A stretch of DNA of 46,970 nucleotides from an uncultured Sphingomonas sp. (GTDB lineage: Bacteria; Pseudomonadota; Alphaproteobacteria; Sphingomonadales; Sphingomonadaceae): NCBI GenBank assembly GCA_913775795.1, contig CAJYLT010000016.1, positions 1 through 46,970 on the forward strand, read 5' to 3'. Of the stretch, positions 31,244 through 41,397 are shown piece after piece. The notes under the pieces were generated by a model, which worked only from the letters and a program-made list of their open reading frames with translations, did not search any database and was not told where the DNA came from. Positions within the stretch are counted from its first letter, which is position 1; each line of letters opens with the position of its first letter. Made by a program: the position numbers and the translations under genes.

Positions 31244-32254
31244 TCAGGCGAGCTCCTCGTCAGGAAAGGTCTCGGTATCGATCTGCGCCTGCATCGCCGC
31301 GGCATAGCGGGGGCCGCGGATCGCGCCGGGGGCGAAGATCGCGTCGATCCGGGCGGCGATCTCGTCGGTGATCGTCACGCCGGCGGCAACGACATTCTCC
31401 TCCAGATGCGCGATCGACCGCGTGCCGGGGATCGGCACGACATGCCCCGCCCGCGACAACACCCAGGCGAGCGACAACTGCGCGGGCGTGCAGCCGATCT
31501 CTGCCGCCAGCGCATCGTAAGCCCCCACGGCGCGCAGGTTGTGCGCCAGCGCCTCCCCGGTGAAGCGCGGCATCGCGGCGCGGATATCGCCCTCGACATA
31601 GCGGTCGTCGGAGACGCCGCCCGCTAGCAGCCCGCGCGCGACGGGCGAAAAGGCGACGAAGCCGATGCCGAGCTCGCGGCAGGTGTCGAGCACCGCGATC
31701 TCCGCATTGCGGACGATCGGCGAGTATTCGGTCTGGACCGCCGCGATCGGGTGGACGGCGTGTGCGCGGCGGATGGTCGCGGCGCTCATCTCCGACAGGC
31801 CGATCTCGCCGATCTTTCCCGCTTCCTTTGCGAGGACGAGCGCGCCGACCGACTCCTCGACGGGCACATTCCGGTCGAGGCGGTGGAGATAATAAAGGTC
31901 GATATGGTCGGTGCCGAGCCGCCCCAGCGCCGCATCCAGCGTGCGGGCGATCGCCGCGGGGGATCCGTCGAGGCCGCGCTTGCCGTCGATCACGTCCAGC
32001 ACGCACTTGCTCGCGAGCGTATATTCGCCGCGGCGATGGCCGACCGCGCGGCCCACCAGCCGCTCATTCTCGCCAAAGCCATAGAGCGCCGCGGTGTCGA
32101 GCAGCGTGATACCGAGGTCGAGCGCGCGATTGAGCAGCGCCTCGGCATCCGCCGGCTCGGGCTTCTCGCCATAGGCGTGGCTGAGGTTCATGCAGCCGAG
32201 GCCGATCGCCGATACCTGAAACGGGCCGATCGTGCGGGTGGGAAGCGTCATCAT
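31244..32254 (-). CDS. aldo/keto reductase
   Basis: A 336-residue NADPH-dependent reductase with the complete tetrad: D53 and Y58 (LLDTAALYG), K83 (LASKC) and H124 (YYLHRLD). The barrel continues with KIGEIGLSEMSAATIRRAHA, VQTEYSPIVRN and the cofactor-binding VVPIPGTRSIAHLEENV. The family member closest by recall is the AKR13/YakC type. Substrate unknown. The start is the tandem ATG at 32254/32251; the first overlaps the ppx stop (ATGA). It is the last gene of the polyphosphate operon. Confidence 0.9.
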   Translation of the reverse strand: MMTLPTRTIGPFQVSAIGLGCMNLSHAYGEKPEPADAEALLNRALDLGITLLDTAALYGFGENERLVGRAVGHRRGEYTLASKCVLDVIDGKRGLDGSPAAIARTLDAALGRLGTDHIDLYYLHRLDRNVPVEESVGALVLAKEAGKIGEIGLSEMSAATIRRAHAVHPIAAVQTEYSPIVRNAEIAVLDTCRELGIGFVAFSPVARGLLAGGVSDDRYVEGDIRAAMPRFTGEALAHNLRAVGAYDALAAEIGCTPAQLSLAWVLSRAGHVVPIPGTRSIAHLEENVVAAGVTITDEIAARIDAIFAPGAIRGPRYAAAMQAQIDTETFPDEELA

Positions 32255-33753
32255 GCATTCTCGAAATCGGGGACGTGGCCGTGGGACAGGCCCAGCGCGT
32301 TCGCCAATGCCTTGTGCCGCCGCTCGACCGCCTCGCCGTAAAGCGCGGCCTGCTTGGACTCGGTGCGCAGCGTCAGCCTGTCGCCGTCGCGCGCGATCGC
32401 GGTGCGCTTGAGCGGCCCGGCGACGCCGCCCGACAGGCGCTGGCCAAGCCGCATGGCAAGGCCCCACCGCGCCGCCGCCTCCAGCCGTTCCGGGCTGGCG
32501 AGGCGGGCGAGCGGATCGGGCGATTCGGTGCCGCCACCGAAACAGGTGAACAGCGCTTGTGCCAGCATCGCGCGCCCGTCCGCGTCGATCGCGACCCAGT
32601 TGCCGTGCAGCGCGATCTCGATCCCGCGCTCGGCCCGGAACTCCGGGTTGGCGAGCCAGCCGACGTCGGCGAGCAGGCAGGCCGCGTGACGCAACCGGGC
32701 GAGGCCGGCATCCTCATGACCGAACAGCGGCGCGATCCAGCTGTCGAGCAGGTCACCATGCTCGGCGAACCGGCCCAGCCGCCGCCCCTCCTCACGCGCC
32801 GCGACGATCAGCGGGTCGAGCGCGCGGGTCGCGGGGTCGAGCCGCTCGTGCAGCAATCCCTCGCGCAGGCCGAACGCCGACGTGATCGCGGTGTCGCTGC
32901 CCAGATGCTTCATCAGCACGGTCAGCAATCGCGCGGCATCGTCCAGCGTCGCGATCCGCCCGCCCGACAGGTTGGGGATCGTCCGCAGCTTTGCCTTGGG
33001 CAGCGTGCCGAGCTGGCGGATGAGCCGCTCGATGGTATCGATCGACAGGCCGTAGCCATGGATGACCGGCAGCGGATACGCCGTCTGGTGCATGTCGAGC
33101 CGGGCCAGCGCCCGCCATGACCCGCCGACCAGATAGAGCGGCAGTGCGGTCCCCGCCCCGAGCCAGCCCGCATCGGCAAGCGTCCGGTGGACGTGCCGGT
33201 CGAGCGCCCCCTTCCCCTTGGCACGGATCGCCGCGATCCGCAGCACGCCGAGCGGGAACGACACGCGCTCTCCCACCTCTCCGTTCGCGACGCGGACCAG
33301 TTCGAGGCTGCCGCCGCCCAGATCGCCGACGATGCCGTCTGCATCGGGGATCGCCGACAGGACGCCGAGGCCCGAGGCCGTCGCCTCCGCCTCTCCCGGC
33401 AACAATTCGACCGAGAGGCCGAGGTCCTTGGCGATCGCCAGCAGCTCTGGCCCGTTCGAGGCATCGCGGACGGCAGCGGTGGCGACGGTGCGGGTCTCGT
33501 CGACTTCCATCGCCCTGGCGAGCATCGCAAACCGCGCGAGCGAGGCCTTGGCGATCGCCATTCCCTCGGCACTGATCTCGCCGGTTTCGGCGAGCCCGCG
33601 GCCGAGGCCGGCCATCACCTTTTCGTTGAACAGCGTCGCGGGCAGCCGCGCCGGCCCCTCATAGACGACGAGGCGGATCGAGTTCGAACCGATGTCGATG
33701 ATCGCGGTACGCGCGCGGCCCTCGGCCGAGAGCTTGCGGAAAAACAGGCTCAC
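32251..33753 (-). CDS. ppx: exopolyphosphatase / guanosine pentaphosphatase
   Basis: A 500-residue Ppx/GppA protein. The N-terminal ASKHA motifs are clear: AIIDIGSNSIRLVVYEG (phosphate 1), the catalytic region LLPGEAEATASGLGVL, and GIVGDLGGGSLELVRV (phosphate 2). A helical HD-like C-terminal domain follows (about 300-500). It removes terminal phosphates from polyphosphate, and possibly pppGpp. The gene overlaps ppk upstream and the reductase downstream by four bases each, so synthesis and degradation of polyphosphate are coexpressed. Confidence 0.93.
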   Translation of the reverse strand: MSLFFRKLSAEGRARTAIIDIGSNSIRLVVYEGPARLPATLFNEKVMAGLGRGLAETGEISAEGMAIAKASLARFAMLARAMEVDETRTVATAAVRDASNGPELLAIAKDLGLSVELLPGEAEATASGLGVLSAIPDADGIVGDLGGGSLELVRVANGEVGERVSFPLGVLRIAAIRAKGKGALDRHVHRTLADAGWLGAGTALPLYLVGGSWRALARLDMHQTAYPLPVIHGYGLSIDTIERLIRQLGTLPKAKLRTIPNLSGGRIATLDDAARLLTVLMKHLGSDTAITSAFGLREGLLHERLDPATRALDPLIVAAREEGRRLGRFAEHGDLLDSWIAPLFGHEDAGLARLRHAACLLADVGWLANPEFRAERGIEIALHGNWVAIDADGRAMLAQALFTCFGGGTESPDPLARLASPERLEAAARWGLAMRLGQRLSGGVAGPLKRTAIARDGDRLTLRTESKQAALYGEAVERRHKALANALGLSHGHVPDFENA

Positions 33754-35978
33754 GCCGGATCGAGGTCCTGTGCCGGCTCGGGCGGCGGCGGCAGCGGCTG
33801 GACCGGCCCCAGCGGCACCGCGCGCCGCAGCTTGAGCTTGGGCACCGCCCCGCGGCTGGCGAGCGCGGCGCCGCGGCCCGACAGCGACGGGTTCGTCATG
33901 AAATAACGATGGAGGTTGAAGGGCTTGGACCCCGGCTCGTCACGATCATACGTCCCATCGGGCTGCAATTCCCAGCTCTGCTCGGTATCGAGCAAATTGG
34001 CGGTCATCACCTGATCCAGCACCTGATCGTGGACGGTGGGGTTGGTGATCGGCAGCATGAACTCGACGCGGCGGTCGAAGTTGCGCGGCATCCAGTCGGC
34101 GGACGAGATAAAGACGCGCGCATCGTCGTTCGGCAGCGGCTTGCCGTTGCCGAACGCCCAGATGCGGCTGTGCTCGAGGAAGCGGCCGACGATCGACTTC
34201 ACCCGGATATGATCGGACAGCCCCGGCACGCCCGGCCGCAGGCAGCAGATGCCGCGCACGATCAGGTCGACCTCGACCCCCGCGCCGCTCGCCTCGTACA
34301 GTTTCTCGATGATCGCAGGGTCGACCAGCGAGTTCATCTTGGCCCAGAGGCTCGCCGGCTTACCCGCGCGGGCGAAGCCGATCTCGCGGTCGATCAGCGC
34401 GATCAAGCTGGCGCGCAGGTCGCGCGGGCTCATCCGCAGCTGCTCCAGCCCCTGCGGCTCGACATAGCCGGTGATATAGTTGAACAGTTGCGCCGCGTCG
34501 CGCCCCAGCGCCGGGTCGGCGGTGAAGAAGCTCAGGTCGGTATAGATGCGCGCGGTGATCGGGTGATAATTGCCCGTGCCGAAATGGACGTAGCTCCTGA
34601 ATTCGCCGCCCTCCCGCCGGACGACCATCGACACCTTGGCGTGCGTCTTCCAGTCGATGAAGCCATAGACGACCTGCACGCCCGCCCGCTCCAGCGCGTC
34701 GGCCCAGAGGAGATTCTGTTCCTCGTCGAACCGCGCCTTGAGCTCGACCACCGCGGTCACCGACTTGCCCGCCTCCGCCGCGGCGATCAGCGCGCTGATG
34801 ACGGCGGACTGCTTGCCTGCGCGATAGAGCGTCTGCTTGATCGCGACGACGTCGGGATCGGCGGCGGCCTGCTTGAGGAAAGCGAGCACCACGTCGAAGG
34901 TCTCGTACGGGTGGTGGACGACGATATCCTTCGCCCGGATCGCCGCGAAGCAATCGCCGCCATATTCGCGGATCCGCTCGGGAAAGCGCGGGCTGAACGG
35001 CGGGAACTTGAGGTCGGGGCGATCCTCGTCCACCAGCGCCGACAGGTCGGTGATGCCGAGGAAGCCGACCTTTTCGGTGAGCAGCGCCTCGCTCCCCTCC
35101 AGCTCGTCGATCAGCACCGCCTCGAGCTCGGCGGTGATCGCGGTTTCCATCTCGAGGCGAATGACGCGGCCGCGACGGCGACGCTTGATCGCGGTGCGGA
35201 AGTAGAGAACGAGATCCTCGGCATCCTCCTCCAGCTCGATGTCGCTGTCACGCAGGACGCGGAAGCCCGCCGATCCCTTGATCTCGTAGCCGGGGAAAAG
35301 CTGCGGTGCGAACCGCTTGAGCATCGCCTCCATCGGTACGTAGCAGGCCCGCTCGCCCGGCACCCGGACGAAACGCGGCAGCGTCGGTGGCAACAGGACG
35401 AGCTCGCGGATCGCCTGTCCGTCGGCCTTTCGGACGAGGTCGAAGATCACGCTCGACCCCTTGTTGGGGATGAACGGGAACGGATGCGCGGGGTCCAGCG
35501 CCTGCGGCGTCAGGATCGGGAAGATCTGCTCGCGGAAATGGCGGTCGAGCCATTCGTCCGCCTCGCCTTCGATCGCATCCTCGCCAAGCACGCGGATGCC
35601 CGTTTCGGCCATCAGCGCGGACAGGTCGCGCCAGATCGCCTGCTGCTCGTCGGCCAGCCGCCCGGCCTCCGCCACGATCGCGGCCAACTGCTGGTTGGGA
35701 TTGAGGCCGTCGATCGATCGCGAATCGACCTCCTGCACCTGCTGCCCCTTCAGCCCCGCCACGCGGACCATGAAGAACTCGTCGAAGTTGGAGCCAGAGA
35801 TCGACAGGAAGCGGAGCCGTTCGAGGAGCGGATGCGCGGCGTTGCACGCCTCCTCCATCACCCGCTTGTTGAACGCCAGCCAGCTCAACTCGCGATTGAA
35901 ATAGCGGCCTGTCGGAAGCTCGGGGGCCGGCGCCTCATCGGGCACGGCGTCGAAGTCGGGGCGAACGGGACGGGTCAT
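33750..35978 (-). CDS. ppk1: polyphosphate kinase 1
   Basis: A 742-residue PPK1. The N domain starts with YFNRELSWLAFNKRVMEEA and SGSNFDEFFMVRVAGLKGQ. The catalytic C domains contain HHPYETFDVVLAFLKQAA and YVHFGTGNYHP with the His that becomes phosphorylated, then IYTDLSFFTADP. It polymerises phosphate from ATP. Length is normal for the family. A 30-residue acidic/Pro N-terminal extension precedes the conserved part and a Pro-rich tail follows. It overlaps hdaA upstream and ppx downstream by four bases each. Confidence 0.96.
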   Translation of the reverse strand: MTRPVRPDFDAVPDEAPAPELPTGRYFNRELSWLAFNKRVMEEACNAAHPLLERLRFLSISGSNFDEFFMVRVAGLKGQQVQEVDSRSIDGLNPNQQLAAIVAEAGRLADEQQAIWRDLSALMAETGIRVLGEDAIEGEADEWLDRHFREQIFPILTPQALDPAHPFPFIPNKGSSVIFDLVRKADGQAIRELVLLPPTLPRFVRVPGERACYVPMEAMLKRFAPQLFPGYEIKGSAGFRVLRDSDIELEEDAEDLVLYFRTAIKRRRRGRVIRLEMETAITAELEAVLIDELEGSEALLTEKVGFLGITDLSALVDEDRPDLKFPPFSPRFPERIREYGGDCFAAIRAKDIVVHHPYETFDVVLAFLKQAAADPDVVAIKQTLYRAGKQSAVISALIAAAEAGKSVTAVVELKARFDEEQNLLWADALERAGVQVVYGFIDWKTHAKVSMVVRREGGEFRSYVHFGTGNYHPITARIYTDLSFFTADPALGRDAAQLFNYITGYVEPQGLEQLRMSPRDLRASLIALIDREIGFARAGKPASLWAKMNSLVDPAIIEKLYEASGAGVEVDLIVRGICCLRPGVPGLSDHIRVKSIVGRFLEHSRIWAFGNGKPLPNDDARVFISSADWMPRNFDRRVEFMLPITNPTVHDQVLDQVMTANLLDTEQSWELQPDGTYDRDEPGSKPFNLHRYFMTNPSLSGRGAALASRGAVPKLKLRRAVPLGPVQPLPPPPEPAQDLDPA

Positions 35979-36613
35979 GCTTCCTCGTGCCGAAGTTCGC
36001 CGCCCCCTTGGACCAGAAGCCCCCGTGCTGACAAGGCGGGGCGCGCCAGCGGGATCGAAATCCGCCGTTTGTCCGCCTCGTTCGCGGCATCGTCGAGCGC
36101 ATCGACGATGCGGACAAGCGACAGATAGGTCCGCTCGACCCGCTTGAGCAGCCACGCGACCAGCTCCTCGCCGGCGTAAAGCTCGCGCCGCTCGAACTGG
36201 TCGCGCAGCAGCGACGCGAACAGGTCGTCGTCCGGCTCCTCGATCCGCAAGACAGGCGTCGCGGCGAGGCGCGAACGCAGGTCCGGCAGCCGAGGCATCC
36301 ATTCGGGCGGCGCATGGTCGGCGACGATCAGCAGCGGCTTTCGCTCCGCCTGCGCGATGTTCCAGGCGTGGAAGATGTCGGTTTCGCTCGCGCGCTCGGC
36401 ATCGTCGATCATCCGCCCGCCCGCGCGCCGGGTGAACAACCGCGCGAGCAGGCTGCGCCCCGACTTGCGCGGCCCGACCAGCAGCGCGGCCATGACCGGC
36501 CAGGTGCCCCAATGTTCGAGATGATGGACGGCGGCCATGTTGGCATCGCCGACGATGAACTCGTCCTTGCGCGCTCCTTCGGGGCGTTGGAGCGGCAGGC
36601 GAAGCTGGCTCAT
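35975..36613 (-). CDS. hdaA: HdaA, DnaA-related regulator of replication
   Basis: A 212-residue DnaA-like protein without the DNA-binding domain. [11 protein letters not shown] at the N-terminus is a clamp-binding motif (Q-L-x-L-P). An ATPase-like domain follows: EFIVGDANMAAVHHLEHW, LVGPRKSGRSLLARLF (P-loop region), the sensor segment and LRDQFERRELYAGEELVAWL. In Caulobacter HdaA with the sliding clamp stimulates ATP hydrolysis by DnaA and so limits initiation. Overlaps of four bases with the upstream gene and ppk make it part of the polyphosphate operon. Confidence 0.88.
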   Translation of the reverse strand: MSQLRLPLQRPEGARKDEFIVGDANMAAVHHLEHWGTWPVMAALLVGPRKSGRSLLARLFTRRAGGRMIDDAERASETDIFHAWNIAQAERKPLLIVADHAPPEWMPRLPDLRSRLAATPVLRIEEPDDDLFASLLRDQFERRELYAGEELVAWLLKRVERTYLSLVRIVDALDDAANEADKRRISIPLARPALSARGLLVQGGGELRHEEA

Positions 36614-37824
36614 TGCGGCGGCGGCGCCTCTGGCTGGCCCGCGCGGCGGATGCGCAGGCTGTTGCCGCTCCCCTCGACGCTCCAGCCGCGCTGGCTGAGC
36701 GCGACCGCCAGCACCGCCGGGTCGCCCGCGAAGTCGACGCGCATTAGCGATACGCCGCCAAGCGCCAGGCTGCTCGTCACCGCGCTCTGCACGCCGGGAA
36801 TGCCGCGGACCGACGCCTCGGCCGCGCTGACCGCGCCGACGCCGGGGGTGTCGAACTGCAGCGTCACCGTCGCCACCGGCTCGGCCGGCAGCGTCATCGC
36901 TCCGCTGTCGTCGATGAGCGGCGTATCCTCACCGGGCGTCGCAAGCGTCTCTTCGGCGACCGGCTGGTCGGTCGGCGCAACGAAGTCGAGCAGCGGGTCG
37001 GGCCGCAGCAGGCCGCCGCGCAACGCAGCCTGATACATCTCGTCCAGCCGCTTGACCCCGGTATCGAGCAGCGCGGGCAGGCCATCGCTGCTCGCCACGC
37101 GCAGGCTGAAGCTGCCCGCATCGCGATTGTCGGGGCCGTAGCCGGCGCGGAACACGCCGATCACCGGCCCGCCCGGCCACTGGCGATAGAGCGTTACCTG
37201 CGGAATCAGCACGTCGTTCGCGCCGTACTGGTCGAGCACGCTGCGCCACCATCCGCGCCCCGGCCGCCCGAGCAGCCCCGCGTTCATGAGGAGCGCGTCG
37301 GTCCCGTTGCCCGCGGGCCGGATATAGTCGATCGCCGTATTGCCCGTGCGGAACCGGCCCCAGGCGGCGTGCCAAGGCGTCTCCCGCTCGAACACCGCGT
37401 CGGTCCCGCCTGAGCGAATGACCGGCATCAGGAGCAACGGCGGCGAGCGGGTCATGAACCCGCTGACGCCCAGAATCTCCGCCGCCCGCGCGCGATTAAA
37501 AAGAACGCCCAGCCGCGCGATGTAGCGATTGGGACCGATCTGTTCGTTCTCGACGACGATGCCTGTCACCAGCCCGTCGAGCGTTCCGTCGGGCAGGCCG
37601 CCCGCCTTGCCCGTCAGCCGCTGCGACAGCATCGACCAGCCCTTGCGCTGCGCCAGCCGCCAGCCGCCCGTCCGCGCCGCCTCCGCCGTCTTCGCCGTCA
37701 CGTCGACCGCGACGCCCGACACTTCGAAGCTGCCCGATCCGTCCTGCGCACGGCTGGAAGTCACGCCCAGCACCATCGCGGCGCCGGCGGCAAACATGGC
37801 GAAACTGGCGACCCGACCCCGCAT
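36610..37824 (-). CDS. exported protein with C-terminal HMA-like domain
   Basis: A 404-residue protein with a signal peptide ([19 protein letters not shown], cleavage likely after residue 26). The middle portion is a beta-rich domain conserved in sphingomonads with no established role, and residues 330-400 resemble a ferredoxin-like heavy-metal-associated fold without a CXXC metal motif ([34 protein letters not shown]). It is the first gene of the hdaA-ppk-ppx operon. The start at 37824 is chosen from the signal peptide. The 95-base gap upstream is shared with the divergent purM. Confidence 0.75.
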   Translation of the reverse strand: MRGRVASFAMFAAGAAMVLGVTSSRAQDGSGSFEVSGVAVDVTAKTAEAARTGGWRLAQRKGWSMLSQRLTGKAGGLPDGTLDGLVTGIVVENEQIGPNRYIARLGVLFNRARAAEILGVSGFMTRSPPLLLMPVIRSGGTDAVFERETPWHAAWGRFRTGNTAIDYIRPAGNGTDALLMNAGLLGRPGRGWWRSVLDQYGANDVLIPQVTLYRQWPGGPVIGVFRAGYGPDNRDAGSFSLRVASSDGLPALLDTGVKRLDEMYQAALRGGLLRPDPLLDFVAPTDQPVAEETLATPGEDTPLIDDSGAMTLPAEPVATVTLQFDTPGVGAVSAAEASVRGIPGVQSAVTSSLALGGVSLMRVDFAGDPAVLAVALSQRGWSVEGSGNSLRIRRAGQPEAPPPQ

Positions 37825-37919
37825 CGCCGCCCTTTTGGCGAAGGTGCGGCCGAAATCCAAGGGGGTTGCGGCGGGCCAGCCCCATTGCCTCGCCCGCGCG
37901 CCGGGCTTATCGGGCGGCC

Positions 37920-39017
37920 ATGACCGATCCCAAGTCTTATACCTATGCCCAGGCGGGCGTCTCGATCGACGCCGGCAATGCGCTCGTCCGCGCGATCGGC
38001 CCCCTGGCACGCGCCACGCGGCGGCCGGGGGCGGATGCCGACCTTGGCGGGTTCGGCGGCATCTTCGACCTGAAGGCCGCGGGGTTCAGCGACCCGCTGC
38101 TCGTCGCCGCCAACGACGGAGTCGGCACCAAGCTGAAGCTCGCGATCGAGCATGACGCGCATGACGGCGTCGGCATCGACCTCGTCGCGATGTGCGCCAA
38201 CGATCTGATCGTGCAGGGCGCCGAGCCGCTGTTCTTCCTCGACTATTATGCCAGCGGCAAGCTCGACAATTCGGTCGCGCAGCGGGTGATCGCCGGGATC
38301 GCCGAGGGATGCCGTCAGGCTGGCTGCGCGCTGATCGGCGGCGAGACGGCGGAGATGCCGGGGATGTACGCCGACGGCGACTACGACCTCGCCGGCTTCT
38401 GCGTCGGTGCGGTGGAGCGCGACGCGCTGCTCACCGGCCGCGACATCGCCCCCGGCGACGTGGTGCTCGGGCTCGCGTCGACCGGCGTCCATTCCAACGG
38501 CTATTCGCTCGTCCGCCGGCTTGCGGCCGACAAGGGCTGGAAGCTCGACCGCCCGGCGCTGTTCGATCAGGACACGATCCTGATCGACGCGCTGATGGCG
38601 CCCACGCGCATCTATGTCGCCAGCCTGTTGCCGCTTCTCCGCGCGCGCCGGATCAAGGGGCTCGCGCACATCACCGGCGGCGGCCTCTTGGAAAACATCC
38701 CGCGCGTGCTGCCCGAGGGCACGCACGCCCGCATCGATGCCGATGCGTGGGAACAGCCACGGATGATGGCGTTCCTCCAGGCACAAGGCGCGATCGAGCC
38801 CGAGGAGATGGCGCGCACCTTCAACTGCGGGATCGGCATGGTCGCGATCGTCGCGGCGGACGAGGCCGAAGCCGTCTCCGCGGAGCTTCAGGCGGCGGGC
38901 GAGACCGTCCACCGCATCGGCATGATCGGGGACGGCGCGCGCGGCTGCACCGTCACGGGCAGCGCCGAGATCTGGTCGGCGCGAGCGGCGTGGGAGGCGA
39001 CGCATAACCATGGCTGA
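37920..39017 (+). CDS. purM: phosphoribosylformylglycinamidine cyclo-ligase (AIR synthetase)
   Basis: A 365-residue PurM of the de novo purine pathway, converting FGAM to AIR with ATP. The family motif [20 protein letters not shown] starts the protein; [39 protein letters not shown] and [11 protein letters not shown] follow; the C-terminal part has [19 protein letters not shown]. The start at 37920 is chosen from the family N-terminus over an in-frame upstream ATG. It overlaps purN by eight bases. Confidence 0.96.
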   Translation: MTDPKSYTYAQAGVSIDAGNALVRAIGPLARATRRPGADADLGGFGGIFDLKAAGFSDPLLVAANDGVGTKLKLAIEHDAHDGVGIDLVAMCANDLIVQGAEPLFFLDYYASGKLDNSVAQRVIAGIAEGCRQAGCALIGGETAEMPGMYADGDYDLAGFCVGAVERDALLTGRDIAPGDVVLGLASTGVHSNGYSLVRRLAADKGWKLDRPALFDQDTILIDALMAPTRIYVASLLPLLRARRIKGLAHITGGGLLENIPRVLPEGTHARIDADAWEQPRMMAFLQAQGAIEPEEMARTFNCGIGMVAIVAADEAEAVSAELQAAGETVHRIGMIGDGARGCTVTGSAEIWSARAAWEATHNHG

Positions 39018-39582
39018 CCGCGCGCGCGTCGGCATCCTCCTGTCGGGTCGCGGCTCGAACATGCAGGCGCTCGTCGCCGCCAGCCGCGAGGGCAACGCGC
39101 GCTACGACGTGGTCCTCGTCGCCAGCGACAAGCCCGAGGCACCCGGCCTCGCCTGGGCCGCGGAACAGGGCATCGCGACCTTTGCTGCCTCGCCCAAGGG
39201 TCGTCCCAAGCCCGAGTACGAGGCCGAGATCGACGGCGCGATGCGCAATGCCGGTGTCGAGGTGATCGCGCTCGCGGGTTACATGCGCCTGCTCTCGCCC
39301 GCCTTCGTCCAGCGCTGGGCAGGCCGCATCCTCAACATCCACCCGTCGCTGCTGCCGAAATACAAGGGTCTCGACACCCACGCCCGCGCGATCGAGGCAG
39401 GCGATACGGTCGCGGGCGCGTCGGTTCATCTGGTGACCGAGGCGCTCGACGACGGTCCCGTCATCGCGCAGGCCGAGGTTCCCGTCGAAGCCGGCGACAC
39501 GCCAGACACGCTCGCCGCGCGCGTTCTGACCGCCGAGCATCGGCTCTACCCGCAAGCGCTCGACCGCTTCCTGTCGCGATAA
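39010..39582 (+). CDS. purN: phosphoribosylglycinamide formyltransferase
   Basis: A 190-residue GART enzyme that transfers a formyl group from 10-formyl-THF to [17 protein letters not shown] binds phosphate; catalytic N109 and H111 lie in [14 protein letters not shown], and the aspartate in [11 protein letters not shown]. It overlaps purM by eight bases and is the last of this pair. Confidence 0.96.
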   Translation: MADRARVGILLSGRGSNMQALVAASREGNARYDVVLVASDKPEAPGLAWAAEQGIATFAASPKGRPKPEYEAEIDGAMRNAGVEVIALAGYMRLLSPAFVQRWAGRILNIHPSLLPKYKGLDTHARAIEAGDTVAGASVHLVTEALDDGPVIAQAEVPVEAGDTPDTLAARVLTAEHRLYPQALDRFLSR

Positions 39583-39619
39583 CCTTGCCGCCGGCACGGG
39601 CCTGCGCGACACGCGGCCG

Positions 39620-40000
39620 ATGCTCAGCCCCGATCCCGACGCCGCCCTTGCCCGCGTGCGCGACCTCGCCCTCGCCCTGCCCGCCACGATCGAGAAAGTG
39701 AGCCACGGCTCACCTGGCTTTCATGTCGAGAAGGGCAAGTTCTTCGCCTATTTCTGGCACGACCATCATGGCGACGGGGAAACCGCGGTGATGGTACGCA
39801 CGACCGGCGCCGACGAACAGACGATGCTGATCGAGAGCGACCCCGACCTCTATTACCGCCCCGCCTATCTCGGCCCGTCGGGCTGGGTCGCGATGCGCGT
39901 GAGCGGGCGGGACCCGGATTGGGAGCGAGTGGGCGACCGGATCGCGGTGAGCTGGGAACTCGCCGCCCCGCGCCGGTTGCTTGAGATGGGCGGGCGATAG
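39620..40000 (+). CDS. MmcQ/YjbR family protein
   Basis: A 126-residue protein with the YjbR fold: ALALPATIEKVSHGSPGFHV (conserved 'HG.P.F'), KFFAYFWHDHHGDGETAVMV and YYRPAYLGPSGWVAMRV. The family is thought to bind DNA or ligands by a cysteine-less double-wing fold; role unknown. It is 37 bases after purN on the same strand. Confidence 0.85.
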   Translation: MLSPDPDAALARVRDLALALPATIEKVSHGSPGFHVEKGKFFAYFWHDHHGDGETAVMVRTTGADEQTMLIESDPDLYYRPAYLGPSGWVAMRVSGRDPDWERVGDRIAVSWELAAPRRLLEMGGR

Positions 40001-40068
40001 CCCCGCTCGCGCCCACAAAAGCCAATCCCCGGTTGCATGGTCGGACTTTAGGTTCCAACTGACGGCGC

Positions 40069-41397
40069 ATGTCGGCTCCCCATCCATTCCGCATTTCCAG
40101 TTTCCGCGCCTATTTCATCGCGCGCCTCGCTTCGACGCTCGCGCAGATGGCGATGGTCATCGTCATCGGCTGGCAGGTCTATGACATCGCGCGCGAGACG
40201 ATGGGCATCCAGGGCGCGGCGTTCCAGCTAGGCCTGATCGGCATTGCACAGTTCGTGCCGCTTCTCCTCCTCAGCCTCGTCACCGGCTGGGCCGCCGACC
40301 GCGTCGACCGGCGCTTCATCGCGCGCGCGTCGGTGGCGCTCGAAATGGGGTGCGCGGGCGTGCTCGCCTGGCTGACCTATACGGACGCGATCACGCTGCC
40401 CGCGTTGTTCACCGTCGCCGCGCTGCTGGGTGTCGCGCGCGCCTTCGCCAGCCCCGCGCTACAGGCGCTTGCCCCCAACCTGGTCCCCGCCGCCGTGCTG
40501 CCGACCGCGATCGCGCTGTCGTCGCTGGCGTGGCAGTCGGGGTCGATCGTCGGGCCGGCGATGGGCGGCTATCTCTACGCTTGGGCCGACTGGGGCGCCT
40601 ATGCCGCCTCGACCGGCCTATTCGCCCTCGCCTTCCTCTGCCTGCTCTTCATTCAGCCGATCCCGCGATCGAAGATCACCGGCGCGGCCAATCCCTGGGC
40701 GCAGATGGTCGATGGCCTGCACTATGTCCGCCGCAACCGCCTGGTCCTCGGCGCGATCAGCCTCGACCTGTTCGCGGTGCTGCTGGGCGGGGCGACGGCG
40801 ATGCTGCCGATCTATGCCCGCGACATCCTGATGGTCGGCGCCGAGGGGCTCGGCCATCTTCGCGCGGCGCCCGCTGTCGGTGCGGTGGCGGTCGGCGCGT
40901 GGTTCGCCTGGCGCCCGCTCAAGACCAATGTCGGCGGCAAGATGCTGACGGCGGTGATCGGCTTCGGCGTGGCCACGGTCGTGTTCGGCCTTGCCGCGCC
41001 GGTGCTCGTGCCGATCCTCGGCCCCTCGGCGGTGGGCAGCGACTTCGCCCCCGCGGTCGCGCTGTCGCTTGCGGCGCTGGTCATCGTCGGCGCGACCGAC
41101 ATGGTGTCGGTATATGTCCGCCAGTCGCTGATCCAGCTCTACACCCCCGACGAGATGCGCGGCCGCGTCGGCGCGGTATCGACGCTGTTCGTCTCCGGCT
41201 CCAACGAGCTGGGCGAGGCGCGCTCCGGCTTTCTCGCCGCCGCGGTCGGTCCGGTGGTGGCGGTCGCGGGCGGGGGTGCGCTTGCCGTGCTCGTCACGAT
41301 CTTCTGGGACCGGCTCTTTCCGGAACTGCGCGCTGCGCGCAGCTTTGACCCACCCGAGACGCTCGAATATCCCCCGCTAGAGGAGAAGATGGCATGA
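40069..41397 (+). CDS. MFS efflux transporter, EntS/TMS-effector type
   Basis: A 442-residue, 12-helix transporter. [20 protein letters not shown], the loop [20 protein letters not shown] and [20 protein letters not shown] are typical of the transmembrane secretion effector (PF05977-like) group, which contains the enterobactin exporter EntS. The C-terminal half has [20 protein letters not shown]. Substrate unknown. Its stop overlaps the cysK start by four bases, so the two are coexpressed; a link to thiol or cysteine-derived export is conceivable but not shown. Confidence 0.88.
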   Translation: MSAPHPFRISSFRAYFIARLASTLAQMAMVIVIGWQVYDIARETMGIQGAAFQLGLIGIAQFVPLLLLSLVTGWAADRVDRRFIARASVALEMGCAGVLAWLTYTDAITLPALFTVAALLGVARAFASPALQALAPNLVPAAVLPTAIALSSLAWQSGSIVGPAMGGYLYAWADWGAYAASTGLFALAFLCLLFIQPIPRSKITGAANPWAQMVDGLHYVRRNRLVLGAISLDLFAVLLGGATAMLPIYARDILMVGAEGLGHLRAAPAVGAVAVGAWFAWRPLKTNVGGKMLTAVIGFGVATVVFGLAAPVLVPILGPSAVGSDFAPAVALSLAALVIVGATDMVSVYVRQSLIQLYTPDEMRGRVGAVSTLFVSGSNELGEARSGFLAAAVGPVVAVAGGGALAVLVTIFWDRLFPELRAARSFDPPETLEYPPLEEKMA

